A stretch of DNA of 13,554 bases from Paracoccaceae bacterium (GTDB lineage: Bacteria; Pseudomonadota; Alphaproteobacteria; Rhodobacterales; Rhodobacteraceae): contig DAOUPC010000034.1 in the NCBI GenBank assembly GCA_030626365.1, positions 1 to 13,554 on the forward strand, read 5' to 3'. A program made the position numbers and the translations under genes. Shown here one piece after another: positions 6,936 to 13,554 of this stretch. Below the pieces are notes generated by a model. It saw only the letters and a program-made list of their open reading frames with translations, did no database searches and was not told the DNA's origin. Every line of letters begins with the position of its first letter. Position 1 is the stretch's first letter.

Positions 6936-8031
6936 GCGGGGTATCCTGAAAGACAATCACGTTGCGCCTAGCGCTGCCGGTTTTGGTGTCGGCAATTGCT
7001 TCGTTGATCTGATCCAGTCGCCAACGCCCGGAAATCAGTTCGTCCAGCTTCAGGCGGCCCTGGTTGTAAAGGTCGATCATCCACGGGATATCACGCTGAA
7101 TCACCACATCCCCCATCTTTGACCCGACCACCCCCTGCCCAAGTGCTGCCAGCATGACCGGTTCATAGCTGGCCATGGCCCCGGCATGGGGCATGCCGAT
7201 CATGATCGCCCGCCCGCCACGGCCAAGGTATTTGGGGGCCTGTTCATAGGCCGGGATTGCCCCGACGGTGATCAACACCAGATCGGCCCCCCGCCCGCCA
7301 AGCGCCTTGTAGGATGCCCGCCATGGTGATTTGGCGGTGGCCAGCACCCCGTGTGTGGCCCCGAATTCGCGGGCGATTTCCAACTTTTCCTGGGTCATGT
7401 CAACCGCGACGATGCGGCGTGCCCCGGCGATGCGGGCACCCTGAATGGCATTAAGGCCAACACCGCCCGCGCCGATGACAACGACATCCTGTCCGGGACG
7501 CAGGCCGCCCGCGTTGACCACGGCCCCGATCCCGGTGATCACACCGCAGGACAAAAGGCTGGCCGCCTCTTTGGACATGGTGTCGGGGATTTTCACGATC
7601 TGGCTGTGGTCCACCACCACCTTTTCGGCGAATGCGCCGCACGCCAGCGCCTGTTCCAGCGCGCCACCATCGGCGGTGGCAATCGGGCCTTTGGTGCCGT
7701 CATAGCCGGTTTCGCAGATTGTCGGCCTGCCGCTGGCACAGTTCGGGCAGGTGCCGCAGGCGCGGATCAGCGTGACCACCACGCAATCGCCGGTCTTGAA
7801 TTTTCCGGCCCCGTCGCCGATGGCGGTGATGACCCCGGCGGCCTCGTGGCCGTAAACCGCCGGAAGGTGCCCGCCCCAGGCCCCTTCGGCATAGGAAATG
7901 TCGGAATGGCAGATTGCCACGGCGCTTAGCGTGACCTCGACCTGGCCCATGCCGGGGGCGGCCAGTTGGATATCCTCGATCACCAGCGGGGCACCGAATT
8001 CGCGGCACACGGCCGCCTTGATCATTTGCAT
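6922..8031 (-). CDS. Zinc-dependent alcohol dehydrogenase (medium-chain family)
   Basis: A cytoplasmic NAD(P)-dependent alcohol dehydrogenase of 369 residues. Catalytic zinc ligands are visible as Cys41 (AICHSD), His62-Glu63 (YGHEAAG) and Cys162 (LSCGVITG). The structural zinc lobe is complete: Cys92, Cys95, Cys98 and Cys106 (CGTCPNC...C). The nucleotide-binding fold carries GAGGVG (187-192), and an Asp at the end of the second strand (VAVDM) points to NAD rather than NADP. Overall it resembles the class III-like family that includes S-(hydroxymethyl)glutathione dehydrogenases, but the substrate is not identifiable. The open frame extends upstream to 8082; ATG 8031 is preferred because AGGGGA lies 6-7 nt before it. 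Its 3' end overlaps the enolase-family gene. It probably oxidises an alcohol or hydroxy-acid intermediate handled by the same operon. Confidence 0.92.
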   Translation of the reverse strand: MQMIKAAVCREFGAPLVIEDIQLAAPGMGQVEVTLSAVAICHSDISYAEGAWGGHLPAVYGHEAAGVITAIGDGAGKFKTGDCVVVTLIRACGTCPNCASGRPTICETGYDGTKGPIATADGGALEQALACGAFAEKVVVDHSQIVKIPDTMSKEAASLLSCGVITGIGAVVNAGGLRPGQDVVVIGAGGVGLNAIQGARIAGARRIVAVDMTQEKLEIAREFGATHGVLATAKSPWRASYKALGGRGADLVLITVGAIPAYEQAPKYLGRGGRAIMIGMPHAGAMASYEPVMLAALGQGVVGSKMGDVVIQRDIPWMIDLYNQGRLKLDELISGRWRLDQINEAIADTKTGSARRNVIVFQDTPHEAG

Positions 8032-8068
8032 GGATTTTCCCCTGTTTGTGTCGGCTCCAGCGTGGACC

Positions 8069-8094
8069 GCAAGCCGGTTCATGGCAAGCCGGTT
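8069..8094. repeat. Two direct copies of GCAAGCCGGTT, period 15, in the MFS-dehydrogenase gap
   Basis: GCAAGCCGGTT occurs at 8069-8079 and again at 8084-8094. The second copy runs into GCCGG-TTT-CCGGC (8088-8100), a small hairpin. They lie in the 84-bp gap between the MFS transporter stop and the dehydrogenase start, the widest gap in the operon. They could be paired protein-binding sites or chance repetition. No convincing promoter was found beside them. Confidence 0.45.
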
Positions 8095-8115
8095 TCCGGC
8101 ATGCTTAGGTCGCGA

Positions 8116-9321
8116 TCAGGTCTTGGTATCGGGGGTATGACAGCGGGCAAACACCACCAGCGAGATGGCGATCAGCCCCATCGAGACAATGAACGGCGCG
8201 CCGGGCAGGTAAACAGGCGCGCCCTCGCGGGTGAAAAAGGCAAACACGCCCGTCATCATCATCGGAGAGACAATCATCGCCAGCGCATGGATCGAGGTAA
8301 GAACGCCCTGCAATTCGCCTTGTGCATCATCATCGACCATCCGCGACATGATCCCTTGCAGGGCCGGGGACACCACCCCGCCAAGGGCCGCCACCGGCGT
8401 CAGGACCAGTGCCAGCGTGCTTGAGGTCACGACGCTGAGCAGGCCAAAGGCCCCCAGATCGACAATCTGCCCCCAGATCACCGTTTTGCGTTCACCAAAC
8501 CAGCGCAGGACCAGACGGATCAGGCCCCCCTGCACCACCGCGATCGAGATACCAAACAGGGCCAGTGACAGGCCGATGGTCTGGGGCGTCCAGCCGAACC
8601 GCTCTTGGGTGAAATAGGACCAGATCGCCGGATAGACATAATGCGCGACGGAATAGATGAAATAGACGAACAACAAAGGCTTGATGCCGGGCAGGCGGGC
8701 AACATGGCGAAAGGCCCCGAACGGGTTGGCGCGCCGCCAGTTGAAGGGGCGGCGTATCCGGTCGCTGACGGTTTCACGCATCACGAACCAGCCCAGTATG
8801 AAATTCAGCCCGGCAAGGATGGCGGCGGCATAGAACGGCGCACGGGTGCCATATTCGCCCAGCAACCCGCCAATCAGCGGCCCAAGGACAAAGCCAATGC
8901 CAAAGCCAGCCCCCAAAAGGCCAAAATTGGCCGCCTTGTCGGCAGGTTTTGATATGTCGGCCATATAGGCGTTGGCGGTGGAATACGTGGCCGAGGTGAT
9001 GCCGCCCACCACCCGCCCCACCAGCAACAGCCAGATTGACCCGGCCAAAGCCATCACCAGATAGTCCAGCACCATGACGACCAGTGACACCAACAGCACC
9101 GGGCGGCGCCCATATGCATCCGACAGGTTGCCGATCACCGGGCCAAACAGGAACTGCATGATTGCAAACATGGTGGCCAGCATACCGCCCCAAAGGGCCG
9201 CATCGGCCAGCGCGCCGCCCTGCACCTCGCGGATCAGGTCGGGCATGATCGGCATGATCAGCCCGATACCCATGGCATCAAGTATGACGGTGATCAGCAG
9301 GAACAGGACAGGCAGGCGCAT
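8116..9321 (-). CDS. TetA-like MFS transporter (12-helix, drug:proton antiporter group)
   Basis: An inner-membrane protein of 401 residues with about 12 hydrophobic helices. It carries MFS motif A as GNLSDAYGRRPVLL (64-77) and an antiporter motif C, GFGIGFVLGPLIGG, in helix 5. Similarity to TetA proteins is strong at the start (LDAMGIGLIMPIMPDL, with Asp15 where TetA has an essential Asp) and in VLDYLVMAL (Asp86, near TetA Asp84). TetA-like MFS proteins are widespread in alphaproteobacteria and many do not transport tetracycline. Its place inside a catabolic operon suggests import or export of the pathway substrate or a toxic intermediate. It starts at ATG 9321 with a weak GAGAG site, 52 nt after the lyase gene. 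Calling it a resistance determinant would need experimental evidence. Confidence 0.88.
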   Translation of the reverse strand: MRLPVLFLLITVILDAMGIGLIMPIMPDLIREVQGGALADAALWGGMLATMFAIMQFLFGPVIGNLSDAYGRRPVLLVSLVVMVLDYLVMALAGSIWLLLVGRVVGGITSATYSTANAYMADISKPADKAANFGLLGAGFGIGFVLGPLIGGLLGEYGTRAPFYAAAILAGLNFILGWFVMRETVSDRIRRPFNWRRANPFGAFRHVARLPGIKPLLFVYFIYSVAHYVYPAIWSYFTQERFGWTPQTIGLSLALFGISIAVVQGGLIRLVLRWFGERKTVIWGQIVDLGAFGLLSVVTSSTLALVLTPVAALGGVVSPALQGIMSRMVDDDAQGELQGVLTSIHALAMIVSPMMMTGVFAFFTREGAPVYLPGAPFIVSMGLIAISLVVFARCHTPDTKT

Positions 9322-9373
9322 GGGGCTCTCTGGGGCAGGGTGATTGGGAGTGGATTGGGTGCTTAGGGGGCGG

Positions 9374-10708
9374 TCAGGGGATGGTCAGATCGGCGGCCGC
9401 TTTGGCAAAGGCGCGCGCGGCTTTGGGGGCATTGCCCATCTGGTGCGCGGGGTCGAACAGGGCCGCGTCAAGGTCGGGCCAGTCGCGCCTGACCAGGGTG
9501 CCAAGGGGGGTGCGGGTTTCCTGTGCTTCGCGGCACAGGGCCTTGGTGGCGGCCTGCGCATCGGGGCGGCGCATGTGGGCGGCAAGGGCAAAAGACAGTG
9601 CCTCGGCGTGGACCATGCCAAGGCCATCGGCCAGCGCCGTTGCCATCTGGTCCGGGTTGGGGCGCAGGGTGGTGCAAAGGCCCATGGCGATCCGCGTGGC
9701 GGACGCGGCCCCCAGCACGATCTGGGGCAGGCACATCCATTCGGTGAACCACGCGGCCCCATCGCGCTGATGACGCTGCATGGCGCTGCCTTGCAGGATA
9801 CCGTTCAGCCCGGTGTTCTGGCGCGCCAGTGCCACCAGCGTCGAAGGTACCACCGGGTTTTGTTTTTGCGGCATGGTGGAGCTGGCCCCGGCCCCGCCAA
9901 GGGTCAGTTCGGCGATGCCGGTCTGGGTCAGTGCGGTGACATCTTCGCCCAGCTTCCCCAATGCCAGTGTCAGGCGCACCATCCAGTCGGCCAGCCGCAG
10001 GATCGCGGTGCGGTCCGTGTGCCAGCTGTGCCCCGGATCGTGCAGGCCAAGGGCGCGGGCCATGTCGGCGCGGGTAAGGGCGGCGTCCGCGCCCAGTGCC
10101 GATGCGGTGCCCGCAGCACCGGACAGCGACACCAACAGGCAGCTTTCCCGCAGCGCCGGCAGTTCGTTCATCAGGGCGATCAGCGGCGTACCCCATTCGC
10201 CGGCAACCGCGCCAAAACTGGTCGGTGTGGCGTGCTGGCCCCAGGTGCGCGCGGCCATGGGCAGGCTGGCATGGGTGGTGGCAAGGCTGCCAAGGGCGGT
10301 TATCGTGGCCATCAGGTCGGCCGAGATCAGCATCACGGACTGGCGCAGGCGCAGCATCAGCCCGGTATCGGTGATGTCCTGTGATGTGGCCCCCCAATGG
10401 ACGTATTGCGCATGTTCCGGGGCCTGCATTTCGTGGCGGAACGCGGCCACAAGGGCGGGCACGGCAACGCCATTCTGGCCGGTGGCCTGGGCCAGCGCGC
10501 CGGGTTCTATCTGGACCTCAAGGCTGGCGCGGGAAATGGCGGCGGCGCTGTCGGCGGGGATGATGCCTTGGGCACCCTGCGCCTTGGCCAGCGCGCCCTC
10601 GACCAACAGCATGGCGCGGATCGCGGCGCTGTCGGTAAACAGGCGCCCGGCATCGCCGGTGGGAAACAGGGCCACGAACAGAGGGCTGTCAAATACTGAT
10701 CCTGCCAT
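9374..10708 (-). CDS. pcaB: Fumarase/aspartase-superfamily lyase, PcaB-like (3-carboxy-cis,cis-muconate cycloisomerase family)
   Basis: A cytoplasmic homotetrameric-type enzyme of 444 residues. PcaB cycloisomerises 3-carboxy-cis,cis-muconate to gamma-carboxymuconolactone in the protocatechuate branch. Family landmarks are VHWGATSQDITDTG (103-116), ARTWGQHATPTSFG with His159 (153-166), and the mobile-loop signature GASSTMPQKQNPV (274-286) holding the candidate catalytic serines. The signature reads KQN where KRN is usual. Adenylosuccinate lyases share this fold, but the overall sequence and the pcaD context favour PcaB. The start is ATG 10708, whose A overlaps the TGA of the preceding hydrolase gene and which has AAGGAG 6 nt upstream; GTG 10711 is an alternative. 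pcaC and pcaGH are missing from the window, so a related but different lyase substrate is possible. Confidence 0.8.
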   Translation of the reverse strand: MAGSVFDSPLFVALFPTGDAGRLFTDSAAIRAMLLVEGALAKAQGAQGIIPADSAAAISRASLEVQIEPGALAQATGQNGVAVPALVAAFRHEMQAPEHAQYVHWGATSQDITDTGLMLRLRQSVMLISADLMATITALGSLATTHASLPMAARTWGQHATPTSFGAVAGEWGTPLIALMNELPALRESCLLVSLSGAAGTASALGADAALTRADMARALGLHDPGHSWHTDRTAILRLADWMVRLTLALGKLGEDVTALTQTGIAELTLGGAGASSTMPQKQNPVVPSTLVALARQNTGLNGILQGSAMQRHQRDGAAWFTEWMCLPQIVLGAASATRIAMGLCTTLRPNPDQMATALADGLGMVHAEALSFALAAHMRRPDAQAATKALCREAQETRTPLGTLVRRDWPDLDAALFDPAHQMGNAPKAARAFAKAAADLTIP

Positions 10709-11421
10709 CACAGGCTCCTTGCGATTTTGGTCAAATGGGTGGCCAGTCCGACCGGGTCGGCAAAGAACGCAGAATGCGAGGTTTGCATGGTGTAAACGCT
10801 GGCGGCTGGCCAGTCTTTGGCCATTTCAACCTGATATTCGGGCGCGATGGTACGATCATTCGCCGCGCGGATATAGGCCTTGGGAACCGAGGCAAAGTTA
10901 CCCCCGGTTGTCAGCGGGGTAACCTGCGGGGCAATGGGCTGGGGGCGCAGGCGGGACAGGGCAAAGGCGACGGCATCGGGCGGGCAGTCGTGATAGAACA
11001 GGTCCGGCACGCGGGCAGGATCGATGGTATAGGCGATGCCTTTGTCATCACGCCGGACCGCATCCATGATCAATTGGCGTTTGGCCCGTTTGCGCATATC
11101 CACCATCGAACACCCCGAGACCGGGACATAGGCGCAAAGGTACACCAGCGCACGCAGGGCCGAAGGGGCATGTTCGGCCGCGGCACTGATCGGGTAGCCA
11201 CCCCATGAATGGCCCACCACAATGGTGTCGGGCGATGCGGCACCAAGAACCGCGTCGCGGCATGAATTCAGTGTCACCCCGGCCAGCGGGGTTGCATCAT
11301 CCCCGGCACCGGGCAGGTCGATGGCGCGCGCCGAATGGCCCAGATCAGCCAGTGCCGGGATCACATCGCGCCAGCACCACGCCCCATGGCACGAGCCATG
11401 TATCAACAGAAAATCAGCCAT
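10708..11421 (-). CDS. Alpha/beta hydrolase (EstC / plant methylesterase-like esterase)
   Basis: A cytoplasmic esterase-type hydrolase of 237 residues with no signal peptide. It opens with FLLIHGSCHGAWCWRDVIPAL, the oxyanion-hole region typical of the EstC/SABP2/hydroxynitrile-lyase-like group. The nucleophile elbow is VVGHSWGG with Ser72. The rest of the triad is most likely Asp189 (AANDRT) and His216 (QTSHSAFF). Members hydrolyse small esters, often methyl esters or lactones; the substrate here is not evident. It starts 9 nt after the pcaD stop and overlaps the lyase start by one base. In many roseobacters pcaC occupies the position after pcaD, so this gene takes that slot without being a decarboxylase. 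It may demethylate or open an ester feeding the PcaB/PcaD-like enzymes. Confidence 0.88.
   Translation of the reverse strand: MADFLLIHGSCHGAWCWRDVIPALADLGHSARAIDLPGAGDDATPLAGVTLNSCRDAVLGAASPDTIVVGHSWGGYPISAAAEHAPSALRALVYLCAYVPVSGCSMVDMRKRAKRQLIMDAVRRDDKGIAYTIDPARVPDLFYHDCPPDAVAFALSRLRPQPIAPQVTPLTTGGNFASVPKAYIRAANDRTIAPEYQVEMAKDWPAASVYTMQTSHSAFFADPVGLATHLTKIARSL
10715..10720 (-). promoter_or_regulatory. Shine-Dalgarno site of the pcaB-like gene, inside the end of the hydrolase gene
   Basis: AAGGAG on the minus strand lies 6 nt before ATG 10708 and within the last codons of the upstream hydrolase. The overlapping stop and start (TGATG) make translational coupling likely, and the spacing favours ATG 10708 over GTG 10711. 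Confidence 0.75.
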
Positions 11422-11430
11422 CAGAAACGC

Positions 11431-12231
11431 CTAGATATGGCCGGTTTCACGCAGGAAATCGGTCAGGATGGCGGCATAGGCCGCAGGTTGTTCGACGCAG
11501 GGTAAATGACCCGCCTTGCGGATCAGCTGAAACTTGGAGCCGGGCACAAGATTGACGGTTTCACGCACCAGATCAGGCGGGGTAGAGCCGTCTTCGTCGC
11601 CGGCAATGCCCAGCACCGGCAGGCGCAAACCGCCGGTTGGGGTATAAAGGTCGGTGCCGGATATGGCCGAAGAACACCCTGAATAGCCCTCGCCAGGTTG
11701 GCGAACCAGCATGTTGCGCCAGATTTCCAGTTCCGGGGTGCTAAGGAATGCCTGCGAGAACCAGCGCTCCATCACCGCGTCGGCCAGGGGTTCGATCCCC
11801 CCGGCATTGACCGCAGCGATACGGGTATCCCACATATCGGGCGTACCAATCTTGGCCCCGGTGTTGGACAGTACCATGGCGTGCACCTGATCAAGCCGTT
11901 TGGCGGCAAGGCCCTGGGCAATCATGCCACCGATTGACAGGCCGACAAACATGCAATCCCTGATGTTCAGCATATCCAGCAGGGCCTCGGCGTCGCCCAC
12001 AAGGTCATCCATCGAATAGGGGGCCGGTGGCAGGGACGACAGGCCATGCCCGCGTTTGTCATAGCGGATGAATTTCAGCCCCTTGGGCAGCAACGGCAAT
12101 ACCGCGTCCCACAGGCGCAGGTCGGTGCCCAGCGAATTGGCAAACACCACCGGCGCGCCGTCGGGGTCGCCATCAATACGATAGTGCAACCGTACATTGC
12201 CCGTTTCAGGCCCAAGACATGCCATGTGCAT
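11431..12231 (-). CDS. pcaD: 3-oxoadipate enol-lactonase PcaD
   Basis: PcaD hydrolyses beta-ketoadipate enol-lactone to beta-ketoadipate in the cytoplasm, the step where the catechol and protocatechuate branches join. The 266-residue product is an alpha/beta hydrolase with close PcaD character: VVFANSLGTDLRLWD near the N-terminus, IRYDKRGHGLSS, the nucleophile elbow FVGLSIGGMIAQG (Ser99), GIAGDEDGSTPP (Asp214) and KAGHLPC (His242). Usual PcaD length is about 260 residues. The open frame continues upstream to 12609, but ATG 12231 is chosen because AAGGA lies about 6 nt before it and the homology begins here; ATG 12225 is a close alternative. It is the first gene of the minus-strand operon, downstream of the fold-back element and its promoter candidate. 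Confidence 0.93.
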   Translation of the reverse strand: MHMACLGPETGNVRLHYRIDGDPDGAPVVFANSLGTDLRLWDAVLPLLPKGLKFIRYDKRGHGLSSLPPAPYSMDDLVGDAEALLDMLNIRDCMFVGLSIGGMIAQGLAAKRLDQVHAMVLSNTGAKIGTPDMWDTRIAAVNAGGIEPLADAVMERWFSQAFLSTPELEIWRNMLVRQPGEGYSGCSSAISGTDLYTPTGGLRLPVLGIAGDEDGSTPPDLVRETVNLVPGSKFQLIRKAGHLPCVEQPAAYAAILTDFLRETGHI

Positions 12232-12310
12232 GGTGTATCCTTTCCAAACTGTTCGGCCCAGACGCGGGTCAGAATGCATTGATGCTGCGTCACTGGCGCT
12301 GTTTTTCCGA

Positions 12311-12339
12311 AATATCAGCGGTTTGGCGCGCGCCGTCAA
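12311..12339 (-). promoter_or_regulatory. Candidate promoter of the pcaD operon
   Basis: On the minus strand TTGACG (12334-12339, 5/6 to the -35 consensus) is followed after 17 nt by GATATT (12311-12316, 4/6 to the -10). Transcription would start near 12304. The left 26-bp repeat copy would then lie just downstream of the start, where a bound protein could block elongation. This is prediction by eye only. Confidence 0.45.
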
Positions 12340-12359
12340 TGGTGGCCCCATTTTCAAGC

Positions 12360-12388
12360 GTGTCAAACCGCCGGGATGGTGGTAAAAT
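12360..12388 (+). promoter_or_regulatory. Candidate promoter of the lytic transglycosylase gene
   Basis: GTGTCA (12360-12365, 4/6) and TAAAAT (12383-12388, 5/6) are separated by 17 nt. The predicted start near 12395 falls inside the right 26-bp repeat copy. This is prediction by eye only. Confidence 0.4.
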
Positions 12389-12454
12389 GGCGATGCAGGA
12401 TCAATGCATTCTGACCCCAAGCCGGTGGTAGAGCAGATAATCGGGTTAACCAGA

Positions 12455-13554
12455 ATGCGTATTTTAACAAGTGTTGGGATTGTTGCGGTTTGCCTGGCAA
12501 CCGCATTGGCCGCCGGGCCGACCGAGGTTCTTCGGTCGCCACGCCCCATGGCGCGCCCGAATGACCTGGGGATCAAGGTGAAACCGCAACCGGTTACGGC
12601 CAACCCCAAGGGGTTTCAGGGCTGGATTGCCGGGTTCAAACCACGCGCAATGGCGCAAGGGATCGACGCACAGGTGCTGGAACGGGCGCTGGATGGGGTG
12701 CGCTATAACGCCGATGTGGTCCGGCGCGACCGCAACCAGTCTGAATTCACCAAGACGATCTGGGATTATCTGGAAACGGCCACCTCTGATCTGCGGATCA
12801 GCAACGGCAAGGCGGCCCTTAAGGCACAGCGGCGCACTCTGGATATGATTGAACGCACATATGGTGTGGACAAACAGGTCGTTGTGGCAATCTGGGGACT
12901 GGAAAGCGCCTATGGGACGTTTCGCGGCAAGACCAGGGTGATCGCGGCCCTGGCATCCCTGGCCTTTGACGCGCGCCGCAGCGCATTCTTCGAAGAACAA
13001 CTGATTGCCGCGCTAAGCATCCTGCAAAGCGGCGACACCACAGTGAACAACATGACCGGAAGCTGGGCCGGGGCGATGGGCCATACCCAGTTCATGCCGG
13101 GGTCGTATCTGGATTATGCCGTGGATTTCACTGGTGATGGGCGACGCGATATCTGGTCGGATGATCCCGCTGATGCGCTGGCCAGCACTGCGGCCTATCT
13201 GGCGGCACATGGCTGGACCAAAGGCCAGCCCTGGGGGGTCGAGGTTAAGCTGCCCAAGGGGTTTGATTACCTTTTGGCCAACCGCAACATCACCAAATCC
13301 CCCGCCGACTGGGCCGCACTTGGCGTGGTTGCGATGGATGGCCGGGTCGTGCCGGAACATGGCGCGGGGTCTGTCCTGTTACCAGCGGGGGCAAATGGTG
13401 CCGCCTTTATGATCTTTGGGAATTTCGCGGTGCTGGAAACCTATAATACCGCTGATGCCTATGTGATCGGGGTTGGTCATCTGGCCGACCGGATCACTGG
13501 CGGTCAGCCCATTCAGGCCGCATGGCCGCGCCAGAACCGCGCGCTGAGTTATGA
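12455..13554 (+). CDS. MltB-type lytic murein transglycosylase (SLT_2 domain), 3' end cut by the window
   Basis: A periplasmic enzyme that cleaves the MurNAc-GlcNAc bond in peptidoglycan with formation of 1,6-anhydro-MurNAc. 366 codons are present with no stop before the window edge. An N-terminal signal sequence (hydrophobic residues 3-20, LATALAA|GP) is followed by the SLT_2 domain: GFQGWIAGFKPRA, the catalytic glutamate in WGLESAYGTFRG (Glu150), then GAMGHTQFMPGSYLDYAVDFTGDG and DIWSDDPADALASTAAYL. The peptidoglycan-binding repeat usual after this domain would lie beyond the edge. Cys13 is not in a convincing lipobox, so export is probably by signal peptidase I. ATG 12455 is preferred; its ribosome-binding site is weak, and GTG 12425 is in frame upstream. 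It is divergent from pcaD and shares the fold-back element; no metabolic link to the operon is apparent. Confidence 0.9.
   Translation, partial: MRILTSVGIVAVCLATALAAGPTEVLRSPRPMARPNDLGIKVKPQPVTANPKGFQGWIAGFKPRAMAQGIDAQVLERALDGVRYNADVVRRDRNQSEFTKTIWDYLETATSDLRISNGKAALKAQRRTLDMIERTYGVDKQVVVAIWGLESAYGTFRGKTRVIAALASLAFDARRSAFFEEQLIAALSILQSGDTTVNNMTGSWAGAMGHTQFMPGSYLDYAVDFTGDGRRDIWSDDPADALASTAAYLAAHGWTKGQPWGVEVKLPKGFDYLLANRNITKSPADWAALGVVAMDGRVVPEHGAGSVLLPAGANGAAFMIFGNFAVLETYNTADAYVIGVGHLADRITGGQPIQAAWPRQNRALSY

Larger units (their letters stand above)
12266..12417. repeat. 152-bp fold-back element with 26-bp inverted ends (24/26 identical) between pcaD and the lytic transglycosylase gene
   Basis: The left end (12266-12291) begins GGGTCAGAATGCATTGAT. 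The right end (12392-12417) is its reverse complement with 2 mismatches in 26, both in the inner 8 bases. Inside lie further nested inverted repeats: GCGGTTTG at 12318-12325 against CAAACCGC at 12364-12371, and AATGG (12338-12342) against CCATT (12348-12352). All are centred near 12342-12345. This nested symmetry is typical of a MITE-like or REP-type element. The ends could equally be paired operators for a transcription factor, with centres 126 bp apart. No target-site duplication was seen in the flanks. Both divergent promoter candidates lie inside it. Confidence 0.85.

Noticed and set aside
5967..6971. Plus-strand open frame (334 codons) opposite the enolase-family gene
   Set aside because: The product has no recognisable domain and odd composition, while the minus strand encodes a full enolase-superfamily protein.
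8116..9321. Tetracycline-resistance gene
   Set aside because: TetA-like features are present, but such MFS proteins are common in alphaproteobacteria without resistance. There is no TetR-type neighbour and no mobile context around the gene.
9344..10384. Long plus-strand open frame (346 codons) opposite the pcaB-like gene
   Set aside because: It is antisense to a gene with clear fumarase-superfamily motifs, its product is low-complexity Gly/Gln/His/Arg-rich, and GC-rich coding DNA routinely yields such frames.
12451..12458. Third copy of the 26-bp repeat at the start of the lytic transglycosylase gene (CAGAATGC)
   Set aside because: Only 8 bases match, and the following bases diverge (GTAT against ATTG); consistent with chance.
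12232..12609. N-terminal extension of PcaD up to 12609
   Set aside because: The extension has no PcaD homology, crosses the fold-back element and runs into the signal-peptide region of the divergent gene. A good ribosome-binding site supports ATG 12231.

Overview
The window reads as chromosome from a GC-rich alphaproteobacterium, most likely a member of the Rhodobacterales (Roseobacter/Rhodobacter group). The support is the overall composition, free use of TTG and GTG starts, and family-typical versions of MoeA, PcaD, a SqrR/BigR-type ArsR regulator and an MltB-type lytic transglycosylase. The assignment rests on protein character only. No rRNA, tRNA, CRISPR array or transposase gene was seen. 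The longest stretch without a gene is about 220 bp (12232-12454).

Layout. (1) 1-1533, plus strand: the end of a probable mobB followed by moeA, the last steps of molybdenum cofactor synthesis. (2) 1564-1953, minus strand: a small DUF3307 membrane protein, convergent with moeA. (3) 1954-2128: a divergent intergenic region carrying a perfect 28-bp inverted repeat. (4) 2129-5197, plus strand: a 1022-residue ABC-exporter-like protein fused to a C-terminal cyclic-nucleotide-binding domain. Its ATPase domain has lost every recognisable catalytic motif and carries a roughly 300-residue insert. (5) 5283-12231, minus strand: a tightly packed run of seven genes read from right to left: pcaD, an alpha/beta hydrolase, a PcaB-like lyase, a TetA-like MFS transporter, a zinc alcohol dehydrogenase, an enolase-superfamily enzyme and an ArsR regulator. 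(6) 12232-12454: a divergent regulatory region holding a 152-bp fold-back element with 26-bp near-perfect inverted ends. (7) 12455-13554, plus strand: an MltB-type lytic transglycosylase cut off by the window end.

How the genes fit together. The seven minus-strand genes look like one catabolic operon. Stop and start codons overlap or nearly touch at three junctions, and the other gaps are 25-84 nt. It pairs beta-ketoadipate-pathway enzymes (PcaD, PcaB-like) with an esterase, a dehydrogenase, an enolase-family enzyme and a transporter, but pcaGH and pcaC are absent from the window. It may therefore be a lateral pathway that makes or opens lactones, rather than the textbook protocatechuate branch. 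The last gene encodes a regulator with the two-cysteine pattern of persulfide sensors.

The most unusual items are the catalytically dead ABC/cNMP-binding fusion, the 152-bp fold-back element that contains both divergent promoter candidates, the perfect 28-bp hairpin, and the enolase-family protein with a non-standard metal site.
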